Source: Hyphomicrobiales bacterium (GTDB lineage: Bacteria > Pseudomonadota > Alphaproteobacteria > Rhizobiales > Rhizobiaceae). From it: a stretch of DNA of 64,000 bases. Below the pieces are notes generated by a model. It did not search any database. It had not been told where the DNA came from and worked only from the letters and a program-made list of their open reading frames with translations. Below are positions 8,967 to 18,509 of the stretch, piece by piece; the stretch's first letter is position 1, and the number at the start of each line of letters is the position of its first letter. The position numbers and the translations under genes were made by a program. Location: positions 79,270-143,269 of the forward strand of contig UCJU01000005.1 of NCBI GenBank assembly GCA_900472925.1, written 5' to 3'.

Positions 8967-9503
8967 ATGAACCAGGGTTCAAAGTCTGCATCGGATAAGA
9001 TGGATGTAAGCCTTACCGTGAATGGTGTCGACGTTCTACTGCACGTCGATCCTCGAATGACGTTGCTGGACGCGCTACGAGATATTGTTGGTTTGACCGG
9101 CACAAAGAAGGGTTGCGATCAGGGGCAGTGCGGAGCCTGCACCGTACTTGTCGGAGGCCGACGCATAAACAGTTGTCTATCCTTCGTCGTGATGCATGAG
9201 GGCGATGACATTACGACGATCGAGGGACTGGGCTCCTTGAATGACCTGCATCCGATGCAGGCGGCATTCGTGAAGCACGATGGTCTTCAATGCGGCTATT
9301 GCACACCCGGTCAAATCTGTTCGGCGGTCGGGGCACTCAAAGAACTGCAGCGAGGCGTCCCGAGCCATGTCACGCAGGACATCAACCATCCTGACGGCTC
9401 TGACGAGGAAATCCGTGAGCGTATGAGCGGCAACATCTGTCGATGCGCCGCCTACCCCAACATCGTCGCAGCGATCCGGGAAGTTTTGGAGACGGAACCA
9501 TGA
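8967..9503 (+). CDS. 2Fe-2S subunit of molybdenum hydroxylase, module A
   Basis: A 178-residue small subunit with two 2Fe-2S centres. The N-terminal plant-type ferredoxin cluster has Cys50, Cys55, Cys58 and Cys70 ([14 protein letters not shown]). The second cluster uses CGYC (109-112) and the C-terminal CRC. Start ATG 8967 is chosen because GAGG lies just upstream; the longer GTG start at 8955 adds only four residues. Unlike the homologous subunits of modules B and C there is no twin-arginine leader, so this complex should stay in the cytoplasm unless exported with another protein. Its stop overlaps the ATG of the FAD subunit (ATGA). Confidence 0.93.
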   Translation: MNQGSKSASDKMDVSLTVNGVDVLLHVDPRMTLLDALRDIVGLTGTKKGCDQGQCGACTVLVGGRRINSCLSFVVMHEGDDITTIEGLGSLNDLHPMQAAFVKHDGLQCGYCTPGQICSAVGALKELQRGVPSHVTQDINHPDGSDEEIRERMSGNICRCAAYPNIVAAIREVLETEP

Positions 9504-10486
9504 AATATTTCACCTATGAGCGGGTGTCGAATCCTGCTCAAGCAGTCGAGGCGTTCGCGCGAACACCCGGAGCAAGATATATTGCGGGAGGCACAAATCT
9601 CATCGATTTGATGAAGCTCAATATAGAAGCGCCTCCACACCTGATCGATGTAAACCGCGTCGGTCTTGAACGTATAGAGGATACGGAAGAAGGCGGATTG
9701 CGGATTGGCGCTCTTGTTCGCAATACCGATGTCGCCACCGACGAGCGCGTCCGCACTGGCTATCCCGTTCTAGCGCGCGCTCTGGTATCGGGCGCATCGG
9801 GCCAATTGCGAAACAAGGCAACTGTTGGCGGAAATCTGCTCCAACGCACACGATGCATGTATTTCTATTCCGCCGATCTTCCTTGCAACAAGCGGCAGCC
9901 AGGGTCCGGATGCGCCGCGCTGGAAGGACTTTCGCGTAATCTTGCCGTCATTGGTGGGAGCGATTCCTGTATTGCGACACATCCTTCCGATATGGCGGTC
10001 GCTCTCAGAGCACTGGATGCGGTTGTCGAGACTTTGAACCCCGACGGTAACGCAAGGGAAATACCCATTGCGGAGCTGCATGTTCTTCCGGGGCAGACAC
10101 CTCACATTGAGACCGGATTGCGGCCAGGTGAACTGATCACCGCCGTGAAGCTTCCGAAGCCTGTTGGAGGAACTCAGCGTTATCTCAAGCTTCGAGATCG
10201 GGCGTCATACGCATTCGCAAATGTGTCGATCGCATTGGTTGCGCATTTCGAAGGATCGAAGCTCACGGCGAGCCGTGTCGCTTTCGGAGGCGTGGCCCCC
10301 AAACCGTGGCGCGTTGAAATGGCAGAAAACGATATCTCAGCAAGCCCGAACCCAGCCGATCATGTCGCCGATATCGCGTTTAACGGGGCCATGCCGACGA
10401 AACACAACGCATTCAAGTTGCCGCTCGCACGTCGCGCTCTCTCAGTTCTTTTCAGAGAAATGCAGCCTCATCCTGACGGGGTTTAA
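9500..10486 (+). CDS. FAD subunit of molybdenum hydroxylase with extra 4Fe-4S site, module A
   Basis: A 328-residue FAD-binding subunit of the xanthine dehydrogenase family. FAD motifs are [12 protein letters not shown] (residues 28-39) and [12 protein letters not shown] (108-119). Cys119, Cys129, Cys138 and Cys157 lie in an insertion that matches the 4Fe-4S-binding loop of E. coli PaoB, which places this enzyme in the PaoABC aldehyde oxidoreductase branch rather than ordinary xanthine dehydrogenase. ATG 9500 overlaps the preceding stop by 4 nt, so translation is coupled. It would take electrons from the 2Fe-2S centres and pass them to an external acceptor. Confidence 0.92.
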   Translation: MKYFTYERVSNPAQAVEAFARTPGARYIAGGTNLIDLMKLNIEAPPHLIDVNRVGLERIEDTEEGGLRIGALVRNTDVATDERVRTGYPVLARALVSGASGQLRNKATVGGNLLQRTRCMYFYSADLPCNKRQPGSGCAALEGLSRNLAVIGGSDSCIATHPSDMAVALRALDAVVETLNPDGNAREIPIAELHVLPGQTPHIETGLRPGELITAVKLPKPVGGTQRYLKLRDRASYAFANVSIALVAHFEGSKLTASRVAFGGVAPKPWRVEMAENDISASPNPADHVADIAFNGAMPTKHNAFKLPLARRALSVLFREMQPHPDGV

Positions 10487-10669
10487 AAAGGCGTCACTGA
10501 ACACCGCATGTCGCGGCGCCTGTAGGATTGCTTACACCAGCTGAAACCATACCGGCAGTTGTTGTATGATGAATATGCCTCGATAAGACGGGTATCGCCG
10601 TACGCGAATACTGTCCGCCTTCACGTTCACTTTTTCATGACTCTATGATTCCAAAACGTAGGAGAGACT

Positions 10670-11440
10670 ATGTATAAGATTGCTTTGGCTTGGATCGCCG
10701 CTGCCCTTGTATTTTCTTCACCCGTTCAGGCAGCAGACACCGACAAACCGACCATTGTTCTCGTTCACGGCGCTTTCGCCGATGGCGGCAGTTGGAATGG
10801 TGTCATCAAGTCTTTGACGAAAGACGGTTTTCGCACAGTGGCCGTCGCAAACCCCTTGCGCGGTGTGAAATCTGACGCCGGATACCTTTCCTCGATTATC
10901 GACAGCATCAAAACGCCTGTGGTGCTGGTCGGCCATTCCTACGGCGGCTCGGTCATTTCCGTAGCGGCCGCAGGTCATACAAATGTAAAATCTCTCGTAT
11001 TTGTTTCGGCCTTTGCACCCGACACCGGCGAGTCAGCCGCAACACTTTCCGGCAAGTACCCCGGGAGTTCCCTGGCATCGGCTCTGGCCGAGCCTGTTGG
11101 ATTGGCCGGGGGAGGATCGGATCTTTATATCGATCAGAAGAAGTTTCATCAGCAGTTCGCACACGACGTTTCCCGCAACGAAGCGGCGCTGATGGCCGCA
11201 ACGCAGCGACCTGTAACGAACGCCGCTCTCGACGAGCCATCAGGCGAGCCTGCCTGGAAAACAATTCCCTCATGGTTCATCTATGGAAGTGGCGACAAGA
11301 ACATTCCACCAGCGAGCATGAAGTTCATGGCTGATCGCGCCGGTTCCAAACAGACGGTTGTCATCCCCGACGCATCCCACGTTGTGATGGTTTCTCATCC
11401 GAAAGCGGTTGCAGACCTGATCAAAAAAGCTGCGAAGTAA
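10670..11440 (+). CDS. Exported alpha/beta hydrolase
   Basis: A 256-residue alpha/beta hydrolase with a Sec signal peptide (hydrophobic residues 5-17, probable cleavage after VQA at 19-21). Visible motifs are LVHGAFADGGSW at residues 31-42, the nucleophile elbow VGHSYGG with Ser90, YGSGDKNIPP for the acid, and DASHVVMVSHP for the catalytic His. It probably acts as a periplasmic esterase on a small ester or amide. The ATG follows AGGAGAGACT. It stands alone between module A and a DJ-1-like gene and may share the substrate range of the nearby oxidoreductases. Confidence 0.85.
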   Translation: MYKIALAWIAAALVFSSPVQAADTDKPTIVLVHGAFADGGSWNGVIKSLTKDGFRTVAVANPLRGVKSDAGYLSSIIDSIKTPVVLVGHSYGGSVISVAAAGHTNVKSLVFVSAFAPDTGESAATLSGKYPGSSLASALAEPVGLAGGGSDLYIDQKKFHQQFAHDVSRNEAALMAATQRPVTNAALDEPSGEPAWKTIPSWFIYGSGDKNIPPASMKFMADRAGSKQTVVIPDASHVVMVSHPKAVADLIKKAAK

Positions 11441-11447
11441 CAATTGC

Positions 11448-11480
11448 ATCGGGACGCGCGAGGCAATCGTGTGTCCCGAT
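11448..11480. terminator. Inverted repeat after hydrolase gene
   Basis: ATCGGGAC (11448-11455) and GTCCCGAT (11473-11480) are perfect 8-bp arms with a 17-nt spacer, placed directly behind the hydrolase stop. It may act as a factor-dependent terminator or as an operator for the next gene. No T-run follows. Confidence 0.4.
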
Positions 11481-11540
11481 ATCTCTAAGAACCAGCGTCG
11501 TACGCATGCACGAAGCGCGAATTATTGGAAGGTTCTTTAC

Positions 11541-12233
11541 ATGACCACAAAAAACGCACTCTCGGTTGGATTTCTTCTTTTCCCGCAATTGACCCAGCTC
11601 GACCTTACCGGACCTTACGAGGTCTTTGCGCGAGCTCCAGATATGACCGTTCATCTCATTTGGAAAAATCGTGAACCCGTTTTGTCGGACTCAAATTTGG
11701 CGATTGTGCCCACCACGACATTTGCCGAATGCCCACCCATCGACATCATATGCGTGCCCGGTGGACCGGGCCAGGTCGATCTGATGGAAGACCAGGAAAC
11801 ATTGGCTTTCCTGAAGCGCGTTGCGAGCACCGCAAAACTCGTAACGTCCGTCTGCACAGGCTCACTGATCCTTGGCGCTGCCGGGCTGTTGAAAGGCTAT
11901 CGTGCAACATCGCACTGGTCTTCGATTGATCAGCTATCGCTGCTGGGTGCGGAGCCTGTACACGAGCGCGTCGTATGGGACAGAAACCGCGTCACTGGCG
12001 CCGGGGTTACGTCAGGCATAGATTTCGCCTTGACCGTCGTCGCGGATCTTTACGGCAGCGATATTGCACAGGGGATTCAGCTCGCGCTCGAGTATGATCC
12101 AAAGCCGCCATTCAAGACAGGATCGCCTGCCGAGGCACCCGAAGCTTTGGTAGAGGCCGCCAGAAGCGCCATGGTGGCGCCGCTTGCCAGAAGACGCGCT
12201 GTCACAGAACGGGCAGCAAAAGGCCTGCTTTGA
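11541..12233 (+). CDS. DJ-1/PfpI family protein, isonitrile hydratase-like
   Basis: A 230-residue DJ-1/PfpI superfamily protein. The nucleophile elbow SVCTGSLILGAAGLL has Cys105, followed by GYRATSHW, a combination typical of the isocyanide (isonitrile) hydratase InhA branch and of AraC-linked amidase-like domains. It shows LFPQLTQLDLTGPYEVF near the N-terminus and VPGGPGQVDLM at residues 72-82. It would hydrate an isonitrile to an N-substituted formamide, but substrate assignment is by family only. The ATG at 11541 follows GGAAGG. The next gene on the same strand is an AraC regulator, a common pairing. Confidence 0.85.
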   Translation: MTTKNALSVGFLLFPQLTQLDLTGPYEVFARAPDMTVHLIWKNREPVLSDSNLAIVPTTTFAECPPIDIICVPGGPGQVDLMEDQETLAFLKRVASTAKLVTSVCTGSLILGAAGLLKGYRATSHWSSIDQLSLLGAEPVHERVVWDRNRVTGAGVTSGIDFALTVVADLYGSDIAQGIQLALEYDPKPPFKTGSPAEAPEALVEAARSAMVAPLARRRAVTERAAKGLL

Positions 12234-12265
12234 GCAGGTGAGCGAAAACCCGAAAAACCAGCAAG

Positions 12266-12279
12266 TGCTTTGCAAAGCA
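12266..12279. promoter_or_regulatory. Perfect 14-bp palindrome before AraC gene
   Basis: TGCTTTGCAAAGCA is a perfect palindrome located about 40 nt upstream of the AraC start at 12321. It is a candidate operator. It would lie inside the coding region if the TTG at 12270 were used instead. Confidence 0.35.
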
Positions 12280-12320
12280 AACACCTGGAATTTGGCACAT
12301 CTGCGAAAGAGTTGAATCTG

Positions 12321-13244
12321 ATGGAAACCCGGCAGCCTCGCTTCGATCCAGAGAGTTTGCTCTCATCCGAGTCCCAGCCATGTAGCCTGATGCAGTCCAG
12401 CAGAACACTGGATTGGTCCGACCTGTTGCTCGATGTCCAGCGAGGGTATGGGCAGTCGAGCATCTTCGAGACACACAGCACCGGCGACATCTCACTGGTG
12501 GTCAAGCTTAAAGGTTGCTCGTCCGTGAAGGTTCTGACGAATGGACGATGGCAGCATGCATTTTACGAGGTCGGATGCGGCGGTCTCACGGCCAGACACC
12601 AGACCAATCGGCTACAATTTGAGGTTCAAAAAAGTGACCCTTTCGCGGAAACGGCTCACCTCTATCTCGCTCAAGTGGTCCTTGACGAGGTTGCAGAAGA
12701 TTATCGCCGCATCGGTGCTCGCGACATCGATAGACACCTGAATGCATTGGTGTTCTCCGACGAAACGATTTTTCACACGACATTGGCACTCACACGGGCC
12801 CTTACCGCTGGTGCGCCAAGCCTTTATGCCGAACAAACCGTCAGTTTTCTGAGTGCCCATCTGCTTTCGCAGCATGCCGCGTGGTGGAACCCTGACAATG
12901 ATGGCCGTACGAGCCACCAGCTTACGGACCGTCGTCTAAGACGGGCGGTTGAATACATGTCCGTCTCATTGGACTTGCCACTAACGCTTCACGACATCGC
13001 AGCCGAGGCGGGTTTGAGTAAACATCACTTCCTGCGTGAGTTCCGCGCAGTGACAGGTTCGACACCGTTCAAATACCTGCAAAAATTGCGACTGGAGACG
13101 GCGCGACGGCTGCTGCGGACGTCGCAGCTTCCTGTTGCCGAAATCGGTTATCGATGCGGGTTCACGCGTGCCAGCAATTTCTCAACGGTCTTCACCAATC
13201 ATTTTGGAGCGACCCCGACCGTCTACAGATCGACTGCAGGATAG
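12321..13244 (+). CDS. AraC-family transcriptional regulator
   Basis: A regulator of about 307 residues with a C-terminal AraC DNA-binding domain: the first helix-turn-helix at TLHDIAAEAGLSKHHFLREF, the signature PFKYLQKLRLETARRLL, and the second helix-turn-helix at EIGYRCGFTRASNFSTVFTNHFG. The N-terminal half is divergent and resembles the AraC-binding-like fold that senses a small molecule. ATG 12321 (METRQPRF) is preferred, and a TTG at 12270 would add 17 residues. It follows the DJ-1-like gene by about 85 nt and probably regulates it or the hydrolase after it. Confidence 0.88.
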   Translation: METRQPRFDPESLLSSESQPCSLMQSSRTLDWSDLLLDVQRGYGQSSIFETHSTGDISLVVKLKGCSSVKVLTNGRWQHAFYEVGCGGLTARHQTNRLQFEVQKSDPFAETAHLYLAQVVLDEVAEDYRRIGARDIDRHLNALVFSDETIFHTTLALTRALTAGAPSLYAEQTVSFLSAHLLSQHAAWWNPDNDGRTSHQLTDRRLRRAVEYMSVSLDLPLTLHDIAAEAGLSKHHFLREFRAVTGSTPFKYLQKLRLETARRLLRTSQLPVAEIGYRCGFTRASNFSTVFTNHFGATPTVYRSTAG

Positions 13245-13451
13245 ACCGTGAGAAGCGCCTCTCCGGTGCGCGGCAAACACTGACCGGATTGTAAGTTTGC
13301 GCAATCCAACAACCTTAAACCCACAGCAGTTGGGGACTTTCGTCATATTGCTAATTGATTTCGCAGGATCGGCAAATGGCAGAAACAGACTGGAAGACCA
13401 GACGGTCGCAGATAATGATGGGAAGTTCGCAGTCATATTCTTTGGAGCTCA

Positions 13452-14399
13452 ATGATGGCCCGTGCACAACACCAGCTAAAGCCCGATGAAGACGCTTTGC
13501 AAAATGCTCTTCAGGGAATAGCGGACAGTTTCATTGAATGGCCACGGGCGCCGACTCTTCGGTATCCGGATGCGTGTGGACTTGAATTCGAGCATATTTG
13601 GTTTCCGTCCGAGGACGGACTTCCGCTTCAAGGTTGGTTCATTCCCGCCTCAGGATCCAGAAAGATCATTATCGCCAACCATCCACGTTGGCTGGACCGC
13701 GCTGACTTACCGCCTCATTTGATACCCTTGTTCGGCAGCCGGACGGCTAAAGGCCCTGAGAGCGATTTCATTGCAGACTATAAAATTCTGCACGATGCCG
13801 GATACAATATCCTTGCCTACGATCTGCGAAATTTCGGGCCAGTCGGGGCAGTCAATGGCAGCGTCTTTTCTGGTGGCCGCCATGAATCGCGAGACGTGAT
13901 CGGAGCGCTACGTTATGTCCGCAGCCGCCGCGATTTGCGTCATATGTCGATAGGACTGTTCAGTCGCTGTATCGGTGCAAACGCGACACTCTTTGCTATG
14001 ACGCGCAGACAAGATGTGTTTGTCGACGTTCGTTTTATGATTTGCGCTCAGCCATTTTTCGTTGAGGCGGTGCTGAACCGGGCGTTCGAGAGGCTAGGAA
14101 TTCCGCATTGCTGTTTCGATGATCTTGATAACCGGGTCTATCTGAATACCGGTTTTAAAATTGCGCAATTCAGCCCAATCCCGTGGGCGAAAAGCGTGGC
14201 TATTCCCGCATTACTCTATCAGGCAACTGTCGATTGCTGCAGCAACCCGGAGGACATCCAGACTGCTTACGACGCCATACCCTGCCCCCAAAAAAAGCTG
14301 GTCCGCATCGATGGCAAGAACGGCTCTTCGGACGGATACGCCTACTTTCAGAGACAGCCAAACGAGATTCTGTCGTGGTGTGAGGAACACATGACCTGA
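13452..14399 (+). CDS. Alpha/beta hydrolase with Cys at the nucleophile position
   Basis: A 315-residue alpha/beta-hydrolase fold protein without signal peptide. The elbow after IGLF reads SRCIG (171-175), placing Cys173 where Ser is usual, as in dienelactone hydrolase G-x-C-x-G motifs. The strand YQATVDCCSNPED supplies an acidic residue. The usual catalytic His near the C-terminus is not obvious, because the segment reads KNGSSDGYAYF. It may be a thiol-type hydrolase or a non-catalytic relative. The ATG pair at 13452/13455 follows GGAGCTC. It precedes module B by about 120 nt on the same strand. Confidence 0.7.
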   Translation: MMARAQHQLKPDEDALQNALQGIADSFIEWPRAPTLRYPDACGLEFEHIWFPSEDGLPLQGWFIPASGSRKIIIANHPRWLDRADLPPHLIPLFGSRTAKGPESDFIADYKILHDAGYNILAYDLRNFGPVGAVNGSVFSGGRHESRDVIGALRYVRSRRDLRHMSIGLFSRCIGANATLFAMTRRQDVFVDVRFMICAQPFFVEAVLNRAFERLGIPHCCFDDLDNRVYLNTGFKIAQFSPIPWAKSVAIPALLYQATVDCCSNPEDIQTAYDAIPCPQKKLVRIDGKNGSSDGYAYFQRQPNEILSWCEEHMT

Positions 14400-14517
14400 C
14401 GTCACCTGAGGAGATCGTCACCAGATGCCCACTCGAAGTTCCGGGTTCGATCTGAAGATACGACGATCGCAAGCAATTATTCGCTGAGTTCGTAAAGACA
14501 CATCAGGAGAAGCCATC

Positions 14518-15147
14518 GTGCCACAGAATATAGAAGCAGACGGAAATCAGGAGTTTGGTTTCACCCGCAGGGAAGTTGTGATCGGGGCGGTTGGCTTCGG
14601 CGTTTCGGAATTCACATGGGGATCGATTTCTACCGCGGAGGCACAACAACCGGCCACTGGAACAATCGACTATCTTGATCGGGTGCCGGTTTCAATGAGA
14701 GTCAACGGTCAGGAGATCGCCGAAACCCTCGATCCCCGGACCTCATTGCTGGATTTTCTGCGCGAAACAAGAGGTCTCTTTGGCACAAAGAAAGGCTGCG
14801 ACCATGGCCAGTGCGGGGCCTGTACGGTTCACGTCGATGGCGCACGCGTCGCATCTTGCCTCACACCCGTCGTGCAATGCGAGAAACGCTTGGTTGAGAC
14901 AATCGAAAGTATCGCACGCGAGGGCCAATTGCATGCGATGCAGCAGGCTTTCATCGATCATGACGCCATGCAGTGCGGCTATTGTACACCGGGTCAGATT
15001 ATGGCTGCGATAGCATGTGTGCGGGAGGGCCATGCCGGATCTCGCACGGAAATCAAGGAATTCATGAGCGGCAATCTCTGTCGATGCGGTGCGTATGAAA
15101 ACATCGTCAGCGCAATCGAAGATGCCCGCACGAAGATGGAGAGCTGA
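14518..15147 (+). CDS. 2Fe-2S subunit of periplasmic aldehyde oxidoreductase, Tat-exported, module B
   Basis: A 209-residue PaoA-like small subunit. The N-terminus carries a twin-arginine leader ([18 protein letters not shown], about residues 14-31, then AEAQ), so the folded complex should be exported to the periplasm. The first 2Fe-2S site is [14 protein letters not shown] with a later SCL; the second uses CGYC and LCRCG. GTG at 14518 is the start because AGGAG lies 8-12 nt upstream. It begins a three-gene operon with 2-3 nt spacing to the FAD and Moco subunits. E. coli PaoABC, the closest characterised type, oxidises aromatic aldehydes to acids. Confidence 0.92.
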   Translation: MPQNIEADGNQEFGFTRREVVIGAVGFGVSEFTWGSISTAEAQQPATGTIDYLDRVPVSMRVNGQEIAETLDPRTSLLDFLRETRGLFGTKKGCDHGQCGACTVHVDGARVASCLTPVVQCEKRLVETIESIAREGQLHAMQQAFIDHDAMQCGYCTPGQIMAAIACVREGHAGSRTEIKEFMSGNLCRCGAYENIVSAIEDARTKMES

Positions 15148-15149
15148 AC

Positions 15150-16133
15150 ATGCATCCTTTCTCCTATTTTCGGGCGAGCGGTGCTGATGATGTCAATAAG
15201 GCGCTTCGCGATGAGGGAACACGCATCCTCGCAGGCGGCACCACCCTCTACGACTTGATGAAATTGGATGTCGAAAATCCTGCGAAGGTTGTCGATATTA
15301 GCGGGCTTGCGCCGCAGCCGATCCGCGTCGAAAACGACACGCTGATACTGGATTCACTGCTCCGCATGAGCCAGGCTGCGCAGAACGAAACGCTTCGTCT
15401 CCGGTCCCCTGCCCTGCGAGAAGCACTCATGCTGGCAGCCTCGCAGCAGCTGCGAAATATGGCAACCCTCGGCGGCAATCTGCTCCAAAGAACCCGCTGT
15501 AGCTACTTTCGCCATGGTGAACCTTATGCGTGCAACAAGCGCCAGCCAGCATCTGGTTGCGCGGCGCTTGAGGGTCTGAATAGAAACCACGCGCTTTTCG
15601 GTGGATCGAATGCATGTATAGCCGTTTATCCCGGTGACTTCGCAACGGCACTGGCCGCTTTCGACGCGAGGGTCGAAATTACAGGTCCATCTGGCGTAAG
15701 GGAGCTGGATCTTGTCGATCTTCACCGGGAGCCCGGCGAAACTCCCCATCTGGAGACCCATCTGCGCCCGGACGAGTTCATCAAAGCGATACATGTACCG
15801 CTGACGAAAGCCGCCCGCTCGTCCACTTACGTGAAAATCCGTGATCGCGAGTCCTATGCCTTCGCCCTCGTTTCGGCAGCGGCAGGCATAGAAATGGAGG
15901 GAGACATTGTTCGGGATGTGCGCATCGCGCTGGGAGGCGTAGCTACCCGACCATGGCGATCGGCAGCCGCAGAACAAGCACTCATCGGTCGTCCCTTGAA
16001 TGACGATACAGCACAGGCAGCCGGTCGTGCAGCATTCGCAGGCGCTTCAACCACCCGCCACAACGCCTTCAAGACCGAGCTTGGGGCGCGGGTCGTTGCC
16101 GATGCCCTCATGATTGCAAAGACAAGGATCTGA
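15150..16133 (+). CDS. FAD subunit with extra 4Fe-4S site, module B
   Basis: A 327-residue PaoB-like subunit. FAD motifs ILAGGTTLYDLMK (residues 26-38) and [12 protein letters not shown] (106-117) are intact, and Cys117, Cys128, Cys137 and Cys156 form the PaoB-type iron-sulfur loop. It starts 2 nt after the stop of the 2Fe-2S gene. It has no leader of its own, consistent with export as a passenger of the Tat-bearing small subunit. It carries electrons from the 2Fe-2S centres to an acceptor. Confidence 0.93.
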   Translation: MHPFSYFRASGADDVNKALRDEGTRILAGGTTLYDLMKLDVENPAKVVDISGLAPQPIRVENDTLILDSLLRMSQAAQNETLRLRSPALREALMLAASQQLRNMATLGGNLLQRTRCSYFRHGEPYACNKRQPASGCAALEGLNRNHALFGGSNACIAVYPGDFATALAAFDARVEITGPSGVRELDLVDLHREPGETPHLETHLRPDEFIKAIHVPLTKAARSSTYVKIRDRESYAFALVSAAAGIEMEGDIVRDVRIALGGVATRPWRSAAAEQALIGRPLNDDTAQAAGRAAFAGASTTRHNAFKTELGARVVADALMIAKTRI

Positions 16134-16136
16134 AAC

Positions 16137-18317
16137 ATGGCAGACACGCAGTTTCCCAATATCGTTCGCGTCGATGCACATGCCAAAGTCATGGGCGCTC
16201 CGATCTACGCTGCCGACATGCGAAGCGAGGGGCAACTGCATGCCGTCTTCGCAGTTGCAACCGTTGCCAAGGGCAAGATCTCCGAGATCGACGTTTCAGC
16301 GGCCCGTGCTCTGGCACGTGTGAAGATGGTGGTCACGCACAAGGATGTTCATCAGGACCTGAAGCCCGCTGGTTTTCTCCTGAGTGGTGGCTATGCCTTC
16401 CAGAGCCTTAATCCCTTGGCGAGCGAAGTGATCGCGCATCGTGGCCAGCCGATCGCCATGGTGGTAGCCGACACGCTGGAGGTTGCTCTGCATGCACGCA
16501 CTCTGATCCGCGTCGTGTACGAGAAGGAGCTGTTCGCTGCGTCAATCTCGAGCAGTGGAACAAACACAATCGCGCAGGCAGAGTCTCCACTGCCTCAACA
16601 GCTCTTTGCCGATACTGTCGCCGGAGATGCCGTGACTGCATTAGCAAGCGCTGTTGAAGTTGTCGACGCGAGCTTCTACAGCCCCCCTCAACATCAAAAT
16701 CCCATAGAGCTGGTTGCAACTGTTGCAACCTGGGAAGATGACAAGCTCATCATTCATGAAGGCACGCAAAATGCTGGCGCGATAAAATTCGGTGTGGCGC
16801 AAAGCCTCGGGATTCCTCCGGAGAACGTAACGGTCATTTCTCCACATACCGGCGGAGGATTTGGACAGAAGAATTCCATGCAGATGCAGACGACCCTCGT
16901 GGCATGGGCCGCACGGGAGCTCGGCGGATCGGTCAAAATGGTGGTTCCCCGTGACCAGCTTTTTACCAATGCGAGCTTCCGTCCTGAATCACGTCATAGG
17001 GTTCGGCTCGGTGCGGATAAGGATGGTCGCATTACCTCGACTCTCTACGATGTCGATGCCCAAAGCTCACGGCATGACCTTTTCCCGTTGGACTATACGA
17101 GCGCAGCGGCACGGCTCTACGGGATACCGAACTTCAAGGGCTTCCAGAGGATCGTGCAGACGGATGTGCAAACGCCGGGATATATGCGGGCACCATATGA
17201 GCACTTCGCATCCTTTGCTCTCGACACAGCCGTCGATGAGATGGCGGCGCGGTTCGAACGTGATCCGGTGGAGTACAGGCTATCGCTGGATACGGACAAA
17301 GATCCGGTTTCCGGCCTACCTCTCTCTTCACGTTTCCTCAACGAATGCCTTACGCGCGGAGCGCAACGGTTCGGCTGGTCATCGCGCAACCCGAAGCCAG
17401 GCTCCATAAAAGCGGAAAACGGTGATCTGATCGGCATGGGCGTGGGGTGCGGGTGTTATAAGGCCGCCACCGCGGCTGCGGTGGCAACACTGAAAATGTC
17501 GCGGGATGGCGACGTCTCAGTCTCGGTCGGTGTGCACGAGATGGGTCAGGGCATTCGAACCGCCTTGGCAAATGCAGTTGCCCGAAAACTTGGCATTGAT
17601 CCTGCCAAGGTGGATGCCGTCATTGGCGACACGCGTGGCGCGCCCCAGCATCTAACCGCAGGTTCGTGGGGAACGGCGACGGCAGTTCCAGCGGCTGAGC
17701 AAGCAGCCGAAAAGCTTCTTCTGGAGCTCGGACCCAATCCGCAATCGGCCATCGCAAAACAGGGCTTGGACAGCTATGAAGTCCGCATCGAAAGGCGCGC
17801 GCCGGGACAGCCCGCACAACTCGCCGAAGCGCTTCACTCCGGACGTCCTGCACCATGGGGGCCGATCTATGGTGAGTTCATAAGCTATAGTTACATCGCC
17901 CATTTCGTTGAAGTTCGCGTCGAGCCGACGACGCGGCGGATACGCGTTGCGCGTGTCGTAAGCGTGGCTGATTGCGGTCGCGTGATAAGCCCGCGTACGG
18001 CCGAGAGCCAGGTCAAAGGGGGCGTTGTCTGGGGCATCGGAGCCGCGTTACGGGAAGCAACTGAAGTTGATCCGCGTTATGGCGGTTTCCTGAACACCGA
18101 TATCGCCGAATACATCGTTCCCGTAAACGCTGACATCGGTCGCACGGAAGTCGAGTTCATTGACCGCCCAGATCCCCTTATCAACAGCACTGGTATCAAA
18201 GGTCTCGGCGAGGTCGTCATGACAGGCGTGGCTGCGGCGATTGGCAATGCGGTCTGGCATGCAACGGGACGTCGGCTCCGCACATTACCGATCAGAGTGG
18301 AAGACGTCCTTGCATAG
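16137..18317 (+). CDS. Moco-binding large subunit, module B
   Basis: A 726-residue PaoC-like catalytic subunit. Conserved landmarks are RVDAHAKVMGAPIYAADM at the N-terminus, GGGFGQKN in the cofactor region, MRAPYEHFASFALD, and the C-terminal GIKGLGEVVMTGVAAAIGNA that holds the active-site Glu. Full length for the family and collinear with module C. It starts 3 nt after the FAD subunit. With the downstream ThDP decarboxylase and FAD monooxygenase it could form a path that produces and then oxidises an aromatic aldehyde. Confidence 0.93.
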   Translation: MADTQFPNIVRVDAHAKVMGAPIYAADMRSEGQLHAVFAVATVAKGKISEIDVSAARALARVKMVVTHKDVHQDLKPAGFLLSGGYAFQSLNPLASEVIAHRGQPIAMVVADTLEVALHARTLIRVVYEKELFAASISSSGTNTIAQAESPLPQQLFADTVAGDAVTALASAVEVVDASFYSPPQHQNPIELVATVATWEDDKLIIHEGTQNAGAIKFGVAQSLGIPPENVTVISPHTGGGFGQKNSMQMQTTLVAWAARELGGSVKMVVPRDQLFTNASFRPESRHRVRLGADKDGRITSTLYDVDAQSSRHDLFPLDYTSAAARLYGIPNFKGFQRIVQTDVQTPGYMRAPYEHFASFALDTAVDEMAARFERDPVEYRLSLDTDKDPVSGLPLSSRFLNECLTRGAQRFGWSSRNPKPGSIKAENGDLIGMGVGCGCYKAATAAAVATLKMSRDGDVSVSVGVHEMGQGIRTALANAVARKLGIDPAKVDAVIGDTRGAPQHLTAGSWGTATAVPAAEQAAEKLLLELGPNPQSAIAKQGLDSYEVRIERRAPGQPAQLAEALHSGRPAPWGPIYGEFISYSYIAHFVEVRVEPTTRRIRVARVVSVADCGRVISPRTAESQVKGGVVWGIGAALREATEVDPRYGGFLNTDIAEYIVPVNADIGRTEVEFIDRPDPLINSTGIKGLGEVVMTGVAAAIGNAVWHATGRRLRTLPIRVEDVLA

Positions 18318-18372
18318 CGGCGCCTGTGAAAGGATAGCCTGCCATATGGGATAACTGATCAAAACCCCTACA

Positions 18373-18404
18373 GGGCGCACGATGCTCTCTGATTGGATGC
18401 GCCC
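18373..18404. repeat. Inverted repeat between module B and decarboxylase gene
   Basis: GGGCGCA (18373-18379) and TGCGCCC (18398-18404) are perfect 7-bp arms separated by 18 nt. It may be a terminator for module B or an operator for the following gene. There is no T-run. Confidence 0.3.
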
Positions 18405-18509
18405 AATACCCGAAAATCTATCGCCAAGAAAATTTGGTGACAACAGGTCAGAGCATGGACGCCAACCCACAGGGCCATGCTCCTGAAAGAAGACTATCCA
18501 GGAGTGAAT

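Noticed and set aside
15354..15977. 207-codon minus-strand open frame inside the module B FAD subunit
   Set aside because: It lies fully opposite a conserved gene, and its translation is rich in Cys and Arg with no motifs.
18477..18509. Upstream ATG extending the ThDP enzyme by 11 residues
   Set aside because: The internal ATG 18510 has a well-placed AGGAG and family-like N-terminus; the longer start has none.
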